Shown here piece by piece: positions 34,008 to 41,543 of a DNA stretch of 64,000 nt (positions are counted from its first letter, which is position 1; each line of letters begins with the position of its first letter). A program made the position numbers and the translations under genes. The stretch lies in NCBI RefSeq assembly GCF_900236475.1, contig NZ_LT963352.1, positions 2,232,001 through 2,296,000 on the forward strand. Direction: 5' to 3'. Under the pieces are notes generated by a model that saw only the letters and a list, made by a program, of their open reading frames with translations, was not told the origin of the DNA and made no database searches. This DNA is from Streptomyces chartreusis NRRL 3882 (GTDB lineage Bacteria > Actinomycetota > Actinomycetes > Streptomycetales > Streptomycetaceae).

Positions 34008-35351
34008 GTGGACACCGAAATCACCGAAGGGACCGAGGAGTTCGCCCTCCCCCGGTCGCGGACAGCGAACGAGCGGCTGCACGCCATGGTCCCCGGGGGC
34101 GCGCACACCTACGCCAAGGGCGACGACCAGTACCCCGCGGACCTCGCCCCGGTCATCAGCCACGGCCACGGTGCCCATGTGTGGGACGTCGACGGCAACC
34201 GTTACATCGAGTACGGCTCCGGCCTGCGGTCGGTCAGCCTCGGCCATGCCCACCCGCGCGTGATCGAGGCGGTGCGGCGGGAACTCGACCGCGGCAGCAA
34301 CTTCGTCCGGCCGTCCATCGTGGAGGTCGAGGCCGCGGAACGCTTCCTGGCCACGGTGCCGACCGCCGAGATGGTGAAGTTCGCGAAGAACGGCTCCGAC
34401 GCCACCACCGCCGCCGTCCGCCTCGCCCGCGCCGCCACCGGGCGCCCGCGGGTGGCCCTCTGCGCCGACCATCCGTTCTTCTCCACCGACGACTGGTTCA
34501 TCGCCACCACGCCGATGTCCGCCGGCATCCCGGCGCCGACCACCGACCTCACCGTGGCGTTCCCCTACGGTGACCTGGCCGCCACGGAGGAACTGCTCAC
34601 CCGGTACCAGGACGAGATCGCCTGCCTGATCCTCGAACCCGCCACCCACACCGAGCCGCCGCCCGGGTACCTCGCAGGCCTGCGCGAACTGGCCGACCGG
34701 CACGGCTGCGTCCTGATCTTCGATGAGATGATCACCGGCTTCCGCTGGTCGGAGGCGGGCGCCCAGGGGCTGTACGGCGTCGTCCCCGACCTCTCCACGT
34801 TCGGCAAGGCCCTGGGCAACGGGTTCGCCGTCTCCGCCCTGGCCGGGCGCCGCGAGCTGATGGAGCGGGGCGGGCTGCGTCACCCCGGCGACCGGGTGTT
34901 CCTGCTGTCCACCACCCACGGTGCGGAAACGCACTCCCTGGCAGCCGCGATGGCCGTGCAGACCACCTACGTCGAAGAGGGCATCACCGCGCGCTTGCAC
35001 GCCCTCGGCGAGCGGTTGGCCGCCGGTGTCCGCGACGCCGCGGCGAGCATGGGCGTCGGTGACCACGTCGTCGTCCGGGGCCGGCCCAGCAACCTGGTCT
35101 TCGCCACCCTCGACGAGAAGGGGCAGCCGTCGCAGCGGTACCGCACCCTGTTCCTGCGCCGGCTCCTCGGGGGCGGGGTGCTGGCCCCGTCGTTCGTGGT
35201 GAGCAGCGCGCTCAGCGACGCCGACATCGATCACACCGTCGACGTGGTGGCCCAGGCATGTGCGGTGTACCGGAAGGCACTGGACGCCGGTGACCCCACA
35301 CCCTGGCTGGCCGGACGGCCGGTGAAACCGGTATTCCGCCGCACGGCGTGA
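34008..35351 (+). CDS. Class III PLP aminotransferase, glutamate-1-semialdehyde aminomutase-like
   Basis: A 447-aa fold-type I PLP enzyme. DEMITGFRWS carries the cofactor-contacting Asp239, and STFGKALGNGF carries the Schiff-base Lys267. It resembles HemL, but the polysaccharide-operon setting and absence of other heme genes nearby suggest it transaminates a keto-sugar or attaches an amino substituent. GTG 34008 follows a short gap after the RmlC-like gene. It is the last gene of the co-directional run; a hairpin and repeat lie directly after its stop. Confidence 0.8.
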   Translation: MDTEITEGTEEFALPRSRTANERLHAMVPGGAHTYAKGDDQYPADLAPVISHGHGAHVWDVDGNRYIEYGSGLRSVSLGHAHPRVIEAVRRELDRGSNFVRPSIVEVEAAERFLATVPTAEMVKFAKNGSDATTAAVRLARAATGRPRVALCADHPFFSTDDWFIATTPMSAGIPAPTTDLTVAFPYGDLAATEELLTRYQDEIACLILEPATHTEPPPGYLAGLRELADRHGCVLIFDEMITGFRWSEAGAQGLYGVVPDLSTFGKALGNGFAVSALAGRRELMERGGLRHPGDRVFLLSTTHGAETHSLAAAMAVQTTYVEEGITARLHALGERLAAGVRDAAASMGVGDHVVVRGRPSNLVFATLDEKGQPSQRYRTLFLRRLLGGGVLAPSFVVSSALSDADIDHTVDVVAQACAVYRKALDAGDPTPWLAGRPVKPVFRRTA

Positions 35352-35369
35352 CGTCGGGCGTGACGGGAC

Positions 35370-35397
35370 CTGACGTGACGTGACGTGACGACGTCAG
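35370..35397. terminator. Hairpin with (TGACG)4 loop at the end of the exopolysaccharide operon
   Basis: CTGACGT (35370-35376) pairs with ACGTCAG (35391-35397). The intervening sequence is part of four exact TGACG copies (35371-35390). It sits between two convergent genes and overlaps the stop of the PAP2 gene at 35394. There is no T-run, so termination strength is uncertain. Confidence 0.5.
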
Positions 35398-36077
35398 CGA
35401 CGCTCCCGCCGACCGGCGTCGGCCATCCGGTCGACCAGCCGGTCGGCCATCCGGTCGACCAGCCACGCGGTGGCCGGGACCACCGCCAGCGCGGTGCACC
35501 AGCCGCCGAGGACGTCGGTCGGGTAGTGCGCCCCCAGGGCGACCTGCGCCCAGCCCATGGCGGCGCCGGCCACCAGCGCCGCGGCGAACACGAGTGACGT
35601 GCCGGCCGTCCTGCCGAGGCCGAGCCGGCCGGTCGCGAGCAGCGCCACCACGAGGGCGAACGCGGTGAGGAAGGCGGTGTGCCCGCTCGGGTAGGACAAG
35701 TTGCCGTCGCCGTGGATGGTGCGTCCCACCAGGGACTTGAGCAGCGTCGCCGTTCCCACGGCCACGCCGGCGCCGGCAACGACCAGCACCGCCGCGCGAG
35801 GACGCCGAAGCAGCAGGCAGCCCGTCACGGTGACCACGACCAGCGTCGCCGCTCCCACGGGCTCACCCAGGAAGTCCGTGGCCAGAGCGACGTGCCGCCA
35901 CGACGGCCCCACACCGTCCACCGCCGCCCAGATCCGCGCGTCCACCCCGCCGGGCTCGCTGTCGTCGGCATACCGGACGCCGAGCACGACGACCACCAGC
36001 GCGGCGAGAGCCGCCATCAGCCCGAGCCACGGGCGCAGCGATCGGGGCAGCACGGCGGCCGCCGACCGGCCGGTCAC
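35394..36077 (-). CDS. PAP2-family membrane phosphatase
   Basis: A 227-aa protein with about six membrane helices and the phosphatidic acid phosphatase 2 motifs. They run in order as KSLVGR in place of the usual KXXXXXXRP, then YPSGHTA, then GAHYPTDVLGG with the catalytic His. Members dephosphorylate lipid phosphates, including undecaprenyl diphosphate. Recycling the lipid carrier for the adjacent polysaccharide is an attractive but unproven role. GTG 36077 was chosen because GGTGG precedes it and the sequence further upstream in frame is not protein-like. The last 25 residues repeat LVDRMAD, from a DNA duplication. Confidence 0.8.
   Translation of the reverse strand: MTGRSAAAVLPRSLRPWLGLMAALAALVVVVLGVRYADDSEPGGVDARIWAAVDGVGPSWRHVALATDFLGEPVGAATLVVVTVTGCLLLRRPRAAVLVVAGAGVAVGTATLLKSLVGRTIHGDGNLSYPSGHTAFLTAFALVVALLATGRLGLGRTAGTSLVFAAALVAGAAMGWAQVALGAHYPTDVLGGWCTALAVVPATAWLVDRMADRLVDRMADAGRRERR
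35418..35464. repeat. 24-bp tandem duplication in the 3' end of the PAP2 gene
   Basis: The unit beginning GTCGGCCATCCGGTCGAC occupies 35418-35441 and repeats at 35442-35464, identical over 23 bases. It stays in frame and encodes the doubled LVDRMADR near the protein C-terminus. It looks like a recent slippage event next to the TGACG repeats. Confidence 0.8.
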
Positions 36078-36766
36078 ACGCCCACCGCGTCCGGCCGGCC
36101 TGCGGTAGGTCGCCCTGCCGTTGTCGGCCGTGACCGGTAGCAGGCCCCCTGCTCCAAGGGCCCGCCGATACGGCGTTTCGCACCAAGGGCCAACTGTCCG
36201 CCCACCCGCGCTGCACCTCCCCCTCCCGTCGAGGCCGCCGACATGGCCCGGGATCGTCCCCAACGATCCGATCGCGGCACACCACCGTCGGACAGTCCGC
36301 GTGGCAACACGCGTCGAGCCTATGCCCATTCCCCTTGCGGGATCAGCGGCAGGTGTAGGCGAAGGACGCTGACCCCGTGTGCCGGCTGGGGGCCGGCTGT
36401 TCCGTCGCATCCGACTGTCACCGCCCGGGCCCGCCTCCTCGGCGGGCCCGGTGCCACCCGCTGGCCCGGGATTACCGTGACCGGTCCCGGCGTGCGAGTG
36501 GTTTTGCCTCGCCCCCCGGTCCGGGTTCCTTCCGGTGTCCGTGCCTCCCCTTGCCGGATCCGCCATCCCCTGCGGCCCCCGGGTGAGAGCCCACGCCCCC
36601 ATCCCCGTCGGCTGGGCCGATGCCGCGGTTGTCCGTCCCGCCGTTCCGCTCGCCGATGTCAAGACGCACGTGGCGGCCCTGCTGACGCAACCGGGTCTTC
36701 CGAACCGGATGTGGCCGGCCTGCCGGCGGCGACGCACCGTCAGCCCCTCTCATCAGCCCCGTCCCG
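36078..36766. other. Intergenic stretch without a convincing gene, with one strong hairpin
   Basis: No frame in these 689 bases gives a protein-like sequence with a ribosome-binding site. The only clear element is a perfect 10-bp inverted repeat, CGGGCCCGCC (36426-36435) with GGCGGGCCCG (36441-36450) and loop TCCTC. It could end the efflux-pump transcript, which runs leftward. The long size for a Streptomyces gap suggests lost gene content. Confidence 0.5.
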
Positions 36767-38290
36767 TTACGGCTTGCTCGCCATGAACTGCTCCGCGGGC
36801 TCCTCGTGGACCTCGGTGGTCTGCTCCTGCGGCGCCGACTTGGGTAGCCAGCGCAGGGCGGCCGTTCCGAGGGCGGCGTGCAGAAGGCTCGCCGCGACCA
36901 CGACGACGTGCAGGCCGGTGACGAACGCGGACTTCGCGTCCTGGATCACCGATGGGAGCAGAGAGGGCAGCGTGAGGGTCTCGTCGAGGGTGGGGGCGAG
37001 GTCCGGGCCCTGGAGGCGGAAGAGCAGCGCGGCGAGCGAGCCGAGGATAGCGATGCCGAGGGCGTTGCCGATCTCGTTGCTGGTCTCGGCGATCGCGCCG
37101 GCCGAGCCCGCCCGCTCCGCGGGGACCGCGCCGACCGCGGTGTCCGCGACGACGGCGAAGGAGATCCCGTATCCCGTTCCGGCGACCACGGTCGAGGCGA
37201 TGTACCAGCCGATCCCGCCGGTGACCGTGGTGGGGAGCAGCAGCAACAGGCCGCCCGCGATGGAGAAGTGGCAGATGAGGAGCGCGGCCCGCTTGCCGAT
37301 GCGTTCGACGACGGCCGGTGTGACGATGCAGGAGACGGTGAGGGCCGCCGCGCCCGGGAGGGCGAGGAGCGCCGCGTGCAGGACGCTCAGGTTCAGTACG
37401 GACTGGAGGTAGATGCCGGACAGGTACGCCGCCGCCGACCACGCGGCCAGGGGCAGCAGGCCCGTGATGGCGGCGATGGTGAAGACGCGGTCGCGGAAGA
37501 GGGAGAAGTCGATCAGCGGGTTGTCGAGGTGCCGTTGGCGCAGGCCGAAGAAGGTCAGTACGGCGATGCCGACGATCACCGTGGTGATCGGGAGGGCCGA
37601 GATCCCGTCGGCGGCCAGGTGCTTGATCCCGTAGATCGTGAGCAGCAGGCCCCCGGCGGAGGTCACGACGCTGAGCGGGTCGACGCGGCCCGTCCCGCCC
37701 GACCGGACCTCTCGGAGGAGGACCGGCGCGAACACCAGGAACACGGCGATGACGGGGAGGTTGACGAGGAAGACCGAGCCCCACCAGAACTGGCCGAGGA
37801 GGGCGCCGCCGATGACCGGGCCGATGGCGAACCCGGCCGCGAAGGCCGCGGCGAAGATGCCGATGGCCTGGGCCCGGCGCCGGGGGTCGGGGAACAGCTC
37901 GCTCAGTACGGCCAGCGCCGAGGGCAGCAGGGTCGCGCCGGCCACGCCCATGAGCGCCCGGCAGGCGATGAGGAGTTCGGGGGTCGGTGCGAACGCGGCC
38001 CCGGCGGAGCCGAGTCCGAACACGGTCGCGCCGATCATCAAGAGCTTCAGCCGGCCGTAGCGGTCGCCGAGACTGCCGAAGGCGACCAGCAGGGAGCCGA
38101 CGGCGAAGCCGTAGCTGTCCAGGATCCACAGCGCCTGGTCGGCGGTGGGCGAGAGGGCCTGGCTGATCCGGGGCATCGCCAGGAACAGGATGGATCCGTC
38201 CATGGAGACGAGGAGTACCGGGCCGAGGACCACCGCGAGCCCGAGCCAGGCCCGCAGTCCGGGGGCGTTGTTCGCGTGCTGTCGTGTCAT
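36767..38290 (-). CDS. MFS drug-efflux transporter, DHA2 (14-TM) family
   Basis: A 507-aa proton-driven exporter with about fourteen hydrophobic segments. Motif A, GSLGDRYGRLKLL, lies in the loop after helix 2. LDSYGFAVGSLL and GPVIGGALLG fit EmrB/QacA-type pumps. The C-terminal tail is short and polar. ATG 38290 begins at MTRQHANN, 19 residues inside a longer open frame. It is divergent from an XRE-type regulator with 104 bp between the starts, the usual layout for a regulated efflux pump. The substrate is unknown. Confidence 0.87.
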   Translation of the reverse strand: MTRQHANNAPGLRAWLGLAVVLGPVLLVSMDGSILFLAMPRISQALSPTADQALWILDSYGFAVGSLLVAFGSLGDRYGRLKLLMIGATVFGLGSAGAAFAPTPELLIACRALMGVAGATLLPSALAVLSELFPDPRRRAQAIGIFAAAFAAGFAIGPVIGGALLGQFWWGSVFLVNLPVIAVFLVFAPVLLREVRSGGTGRVDPLSVVTSAGGLLLTIYGIKHLAADGISALPITTVIVGIAVLTFFGLRQRHLDNPLIDFSLFRDRVFTIAAITGLLPLAAWSAAAYLSGIYLQSVLNLSVLHAALLALPGAAALTVSCIVTPAVVERIGKRAALLICHFSIAGGLLLLLPTTVTGGIGWYIASTVVAGTGYGISFAVVADTAVGAVPAERAGSAGAIAETSNEIGNALGIAILGSLAALLFRLQGPDLAPTLDETLTLPSLLPSVIQDAKSAFVTGLHVVVVAASLLHAALGTAALRWLPKSAPQEQTTEVHEEPAEQFMASKP

Positions 38291-38340
38291 GGCGCCGACA
38301 CTCAGGCACGGCCGTGGCCGACAGCCATCCCCGTGGCGTG

Positions 38341-38362
38341 GGTACACCCGACAGGTACACCC
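38341..38362. promoter_or_regulatory. Direct repeat in the efflux pump/regulator divergent promoter
   Basis: GGTACACCC occurs twice, at 38341-38349 and 38354-38362, 13 bp apart. It lies 33-54 bases before the regulator start and about 50-70 before the pump start. A tandem direct repeat in a 104-bp divergent promoter is a good candidate operator for the regulator at 38395. Binding is inferred. Confidence 0.5.
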
Positions 38363-38394
38363 ACGGAGTGGGCGAGCGCCCTACGCTCGTGTGC

Positions 38395-39279
38395 ATGGAG
38401 AGTCTCGGAGCGTTTTTGAAGAGCCGTCGTGACCGGGTCACTCCGGCTGAGATCGGTCTGCTGACCTACGGCACCTCCCGGCGGGTCCCCGGTCTCAGAC
38501 GGGAAGAGCTCGCCCAGCTCGCGGGAGTGAGCGCGGGGTACTACACGCGTCTGGAGCAGGGGCAGGCCGAGACCGCCTCCGAGCAGGTACTCGACGCGCT
38601 CGCCCGGGTGCTCCGGCTCGACCAGGTGGAGACCGTCCATCTGCACAACCTCGCACGGCAGTCGGTGAAGCCCCGTTTGGGCGAACCGCCCCGCGAGGAG
38701 CCCCACCCGCGTGTACTGACCCTCCTGGAGTCACTGGGCGAGGCCACGCCCGCGGTGGTGCTCGGCAGGCGCGGCGACGTCCTGGCGTGGAACCGCACCG
38801 GGCACGCGCTGATCGCCGAGCACGTCCCCTTTGAGGCGCCACGAAATCCGCAGGAGCGCCCGTCGATCCCCAGGATGTTCTTCCTGGACCCGCACAGCCG
38901 CGGCATGTACCGCAACTGGCCGGAGCTCGCCGAGGTCCACGTCGCCTATCTGCGCCTCACCGCCGGCCGCTACCCCACGGACGCCCGGCTTGCCGGGCTG
39001 ATCGGCGAACTCCTCATGAACAGCGCGGACTTCGGCGCGATGTGGGCGACGGGTGACGTCTCCGACTGCACGACGGGGACCATGCATCTGCAGCACCCCA
39101 CCGTCGGGGCGGTGAGCGTGGACTACCAGGTGTGGCTCCAGCCCGACAGCCCCGACCACCGCGTCGAGATCTACACCCCCAACGACGCGACCTCCGCGGA
39201 CGCTTTGCGTCTGCTGAACCAGCAAAGCGGCTGGGGTGACGAGCCGGAGTCGACGACCGTACGGGCCGAGCAGCGCTGA
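38395..39279 (+). CDS. XRE-type helix-turn-helix regulator with MltR-like ligand-binding domain
   Basis: A 294-aa regulator. The N-terminal HTH_31/XRE domain spans about 6-75, with RRVPGLRREELAQLAGVSAGYYTRLEQGQ at its core. From about residue 100 the MmyB-like (MltR) ligand-binding domain follows, with VVLGRRGDVLAWNRTGHALI and the characteristic MYRNWPELAEVHVAYLRLTAGRYP. Such proteins commonly repress a divergent oxidoreductase or efflux gene, which fits the pump on the other strand. ATG 38395 begins the conserved domain; the longer open frame from 38284 would span the whole promoter. Confidence 0.87.
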   Translation: MESLGAFLKSRRDRVTPAEIGLLTYGTSRRVPGLRREELAQLAGVSAGYYTRLEQGQAETASEQVLDALARVLRLDQVETVHLHNLARQSVKPRLGEPPREEPHPRVLTLLESLGEATPAVVLGRRGDVLAWNRTGHALIAEHVPFEAPRNPQERPSIPRMFFLDPHSRGMYRNWPELAEVHVAYLRLTAGRYPTDARLAGLIGELLMNSADFGAMWATGDVSDCTTGTMHLQHPTVGAVSVDYQVWLQPDSPDHRVEIYTPNDATSADALRLLNQQSGWGDEPESTTVRAEQR

Positions 39280-40104
39280 GACCGCCCGCGCTCCTGCTCC
39301 TCCTGGGGGACGCCCGCGAGGGCGTCGAGGCAGTCGACGCTCCACCGCGATGCCCCGCGCCCGGAAACGCAGCTCCTCGCGGGCCTGCACGGCCCACTCG
39401 GCCCGGCCCGCGCAGCGCCCGGGTCACCCCGTCCAGCGCGCCGAGAGCGGTCGGATCCTCGCCATCCTGTCCGGGCTCCCTTCAAGTCTACGAGTCGGCC
39501 GACCAGTTGGTCGCAACAGCCGACGCCGAGGGACTCGACACGTTCGCGGTCAGCGGAGTCAGCCACTGGCACTGAGCGCGTCGTTCGCGCGTACCGACCC
39601 CCGCACCGCCGTGGCCGCCTCCATCTCCATCGCCGAGCAGGTCCCGCCAGAACAGCTCCGCGTGCGTCGGCCCCGCCGCGCCGTCTCCCTTGCCCTTCAG
39701 CCCCTCTGTCCAGCTCCGCGTCGACCGCGCAGCCACTCTCCGGGACGGAACACGCTGCCGTGACCAGTTGCCCGGTTCGGCGAACTGAAGGACGTGCTCG
39801 GCGACGTGGCTTCGCGCCAGAACCTTGCGGGATGTCCCGCTGTTGCCCTTGATCGTGGGCGCACCGCATCGTGCCCGGCAGCCCGCGCGGGACTCCTCGC
39901 GACAACATCGGCAGAACAGCCCGTACGGCCGCCGCCCCTGGGGTGACGCCTCATCAGAGCGTCATCCGAGCGTCAAGACGGCTGTCGCCGTCCGGGCCGA
40001 GATACTCAAAGACGATCACGTCGATTCGACAGCCACCGCAGGAACGCCAGGTCGGACAGCCTTCGCGAGCCGAAGAGGTGCTCCACACCGTAGAAAGCCG
40101 CGGG
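39280..40104. other. 825-bp stretch with gene remnants but no intact gene
   Basis: No ORF here has a credible start and protein-like composition. Two shreds look like eroded coding sequence. One is a plus-strand tail ending TFAVSGVSHWH at 39572-39574. The other is a minus-strand piece around 39350-39420 reading like WAVQAREELRFRARG but broken by frame changes. These suggest decayed insertions between the regulator and the conserved RNA methyltransferase. Confidence 0.4.
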
Positions 40105-41433
40105 TCAGGAACCCTTCGTCGCAGGCTCCAGAATCGCCACGCACTCCACATGATGCGTCATCGGAAACAGATCGAACGCCCGCAGCGTCCGCACCCGATA
40201 CCCGCCGTCCCGGAAGTACCCCAAGTCCCGCGCCAACGCCGCCGGGTCACACGCCACATACGCGATCCGCCGAGCCCCGAGCGAAGCCAGATGTTCCACC
40301 GTCTTCCGCCCCGCCCCGGCCCGCGGCGGGTCCAGGACGATGAGGTCGACCTCCGTGATCCCCGTCCGCGGCAGCACGCTCTCGACCTTGCCCTGCTCGA
40401 TGCGGACGCGGTCGAACTCGGCGAGGTTGTGCCGCGCGTCCTCCACCGCCCGCTTGCCGGACTCGATGCCGAGGACCGCGCCCTGCTCGCCGACCCGGTC
40501 GGCGAGGGCGCCCGCGAAGAGGCCGACGCCGCAGTAGAGGTCGAGGGCCATGTCGCCCTTGCGGGGCAGGAGGCCCTGCATGACGGCCGTCACCAGGGTG
40601 TCGGCCGCCCGCGGGTGGACCTGCCAGAAGCCGCCGTTGCCCACGCGGTGGGTCCGGCCGTCCGCGCGCTCGCGGACGAAGGGGCGGCCGTGGACGCGGT
40701 GGACGCCGCCGGAGCGCTCGTCCACGCGCAGCACCGACACCGGGCGGTCGAGTTCGACCAGCGGGAGGCGCGCGCCCGGCTTCGGCGTGAGGATCACCTG
40801 GCGGTCCTGCGAGCCCGTCGCCGCGATCGCCTCGACGGAGTCCATGCCGGTCCAGACCCGCTTCTCGATGCCCAGCTCGCTGACCCCCTCCGCGGCGATC
40901 ATGCAGTGGTCGATCGGCTCCACCTCGTGGGAGCGGTGCCGGCGCAGGCCCGCGCGGCCGTCGGCCGTGACCGCGTACTGGACGCGGGTGCGCCAGGACG
41001 GGACCTGGCCGGCGGGCACCTTGTCGCCCTCGGCGGGCATCACCGTGCCGTCCCAGCCGGCCTCCTCCGGGGTGAGCCCGGCGAGGTGCTGGAGCTGCTC
41101 GGCGATGACGTCGGCCTTCAGGCGCCGCTGCGCGCCCGGCTTGGCGTGCTGCCAGTCGCAGCCGCCGCAGCGGCCGGGGCCGGCGAACGGGCAGGGCACG
41201 TCGATCCGGTCCTTGGAGGCGTCCAGCACCTGCACCGCGTCCGCGCGCAGGAACCGGGCGCCCTCCTCGCCCTCCGTCACCCTGGCCACGACCCGCTCAC
41301 CGGGCAGCGCGTGCCGGACGAACAACACCTGGCCCTCCGAGGTACGGGCGATGCAGTGGCCGCCGTGGGCGACGGGGCCGATCTCGACCTCGTACTCCTC
41401 TCCCACCAGCGACTTCCTCGGTTCTGCCTGCAT
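40105..41433 (-). CDS. Class I SAM-dependent RNA methyltransferase with TRAM domain (TrmA/RumA, m5U family)
   Basis: A 442-aa enzyme expected to form 5-methyluridine in tRNA or rRNA. The N-terminal TRAM domain includes EYEVEIGPVAHGGHCIAR. The Fe-S-type cysteine stretch reads CPFAGPGRCGGCDWQHA. The methyltransferase domain has LDLYCGVGLFAGALA and LDPPRAGAGRK, and the catalytic Cys lies in YVACDPAALARDL. The start at 41433 (MQAEPRKS) is 19 residues inside a longer frame and matches the family N-terminus. Whether it modifies tRNA or 23S rRNA cannot be told. Confidence 0.88.
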   Translation of the reverse strand: MQAEPRKSLVGEEYEVEIGPVAHGGHCIARTSEGQVLFVRHALPGERVVARVTEGEEGARFLRADAVQVLDASKDRIDVPCPFAGPGRCGGCDWQHAKPGAQRRLKADVIAEQLQHLAGLTPEEAGWDGTVMPAEGDKVPAGQVPSWRTRVQYAVTADGRAGLRRHRSHEVEPIDHCMIAAEGVSELGIEKRVWTGMDSVEAIAATGSQDRQVILTPKPGARLPLVELDRPVSVLRVDERSGGVHRVHGRPFVRERADGRTHRVGNGGFWQVHPRAADTLVTAVMQGLLPRKGDMALDLYCGVGLFAGALADRVGEQGAVLGIESGKRAVEDARHNLAEFDRVRIEQGKVESVLPRTGITEVDLIVLDPPRAGAGRKTVEHLASLGARRIAYVACDPAALARDLGYFRDGGYRVRTLRAFDLFPMTHHVECVAILEPATKGS

Positions 41434-41543
41434 GGTGGGGTGACTCCAAAAACGTAAGGGGGAAACGGCCGAAGGGAAACGGCCGGACAACAGCCCACCA
41501 GTCTACGTGGGTGCCGCCCGGCCGCTTCACACGAGCCGTCGTC

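Noticed and set aside
34008-35351. Calling the class III aminotransferase HemL (heme synthesis)
   Set aside because: It sits at the end of a polysaccharide operon beside an RmlC-like epimerase, with no heme genes nearby. The ferrochelatase is 25 kb away in another unit.
35394-36737. PAP2 gene extended to a 447-aa protein
   Set aside because: The extra 220 residues are low-complexity Arg/Gly/Thr sequence. PAP2 proteins are near 200-230 aa, and GTG 36077 has a ribosome-binding site.
36878-38419. 513-codon plus-strand frame opposite the MFS pump
   Set aside because: Asp/Glu/Gly/Arg-rich antisense shadow; the other strand has 14 membrane helices and motif A.
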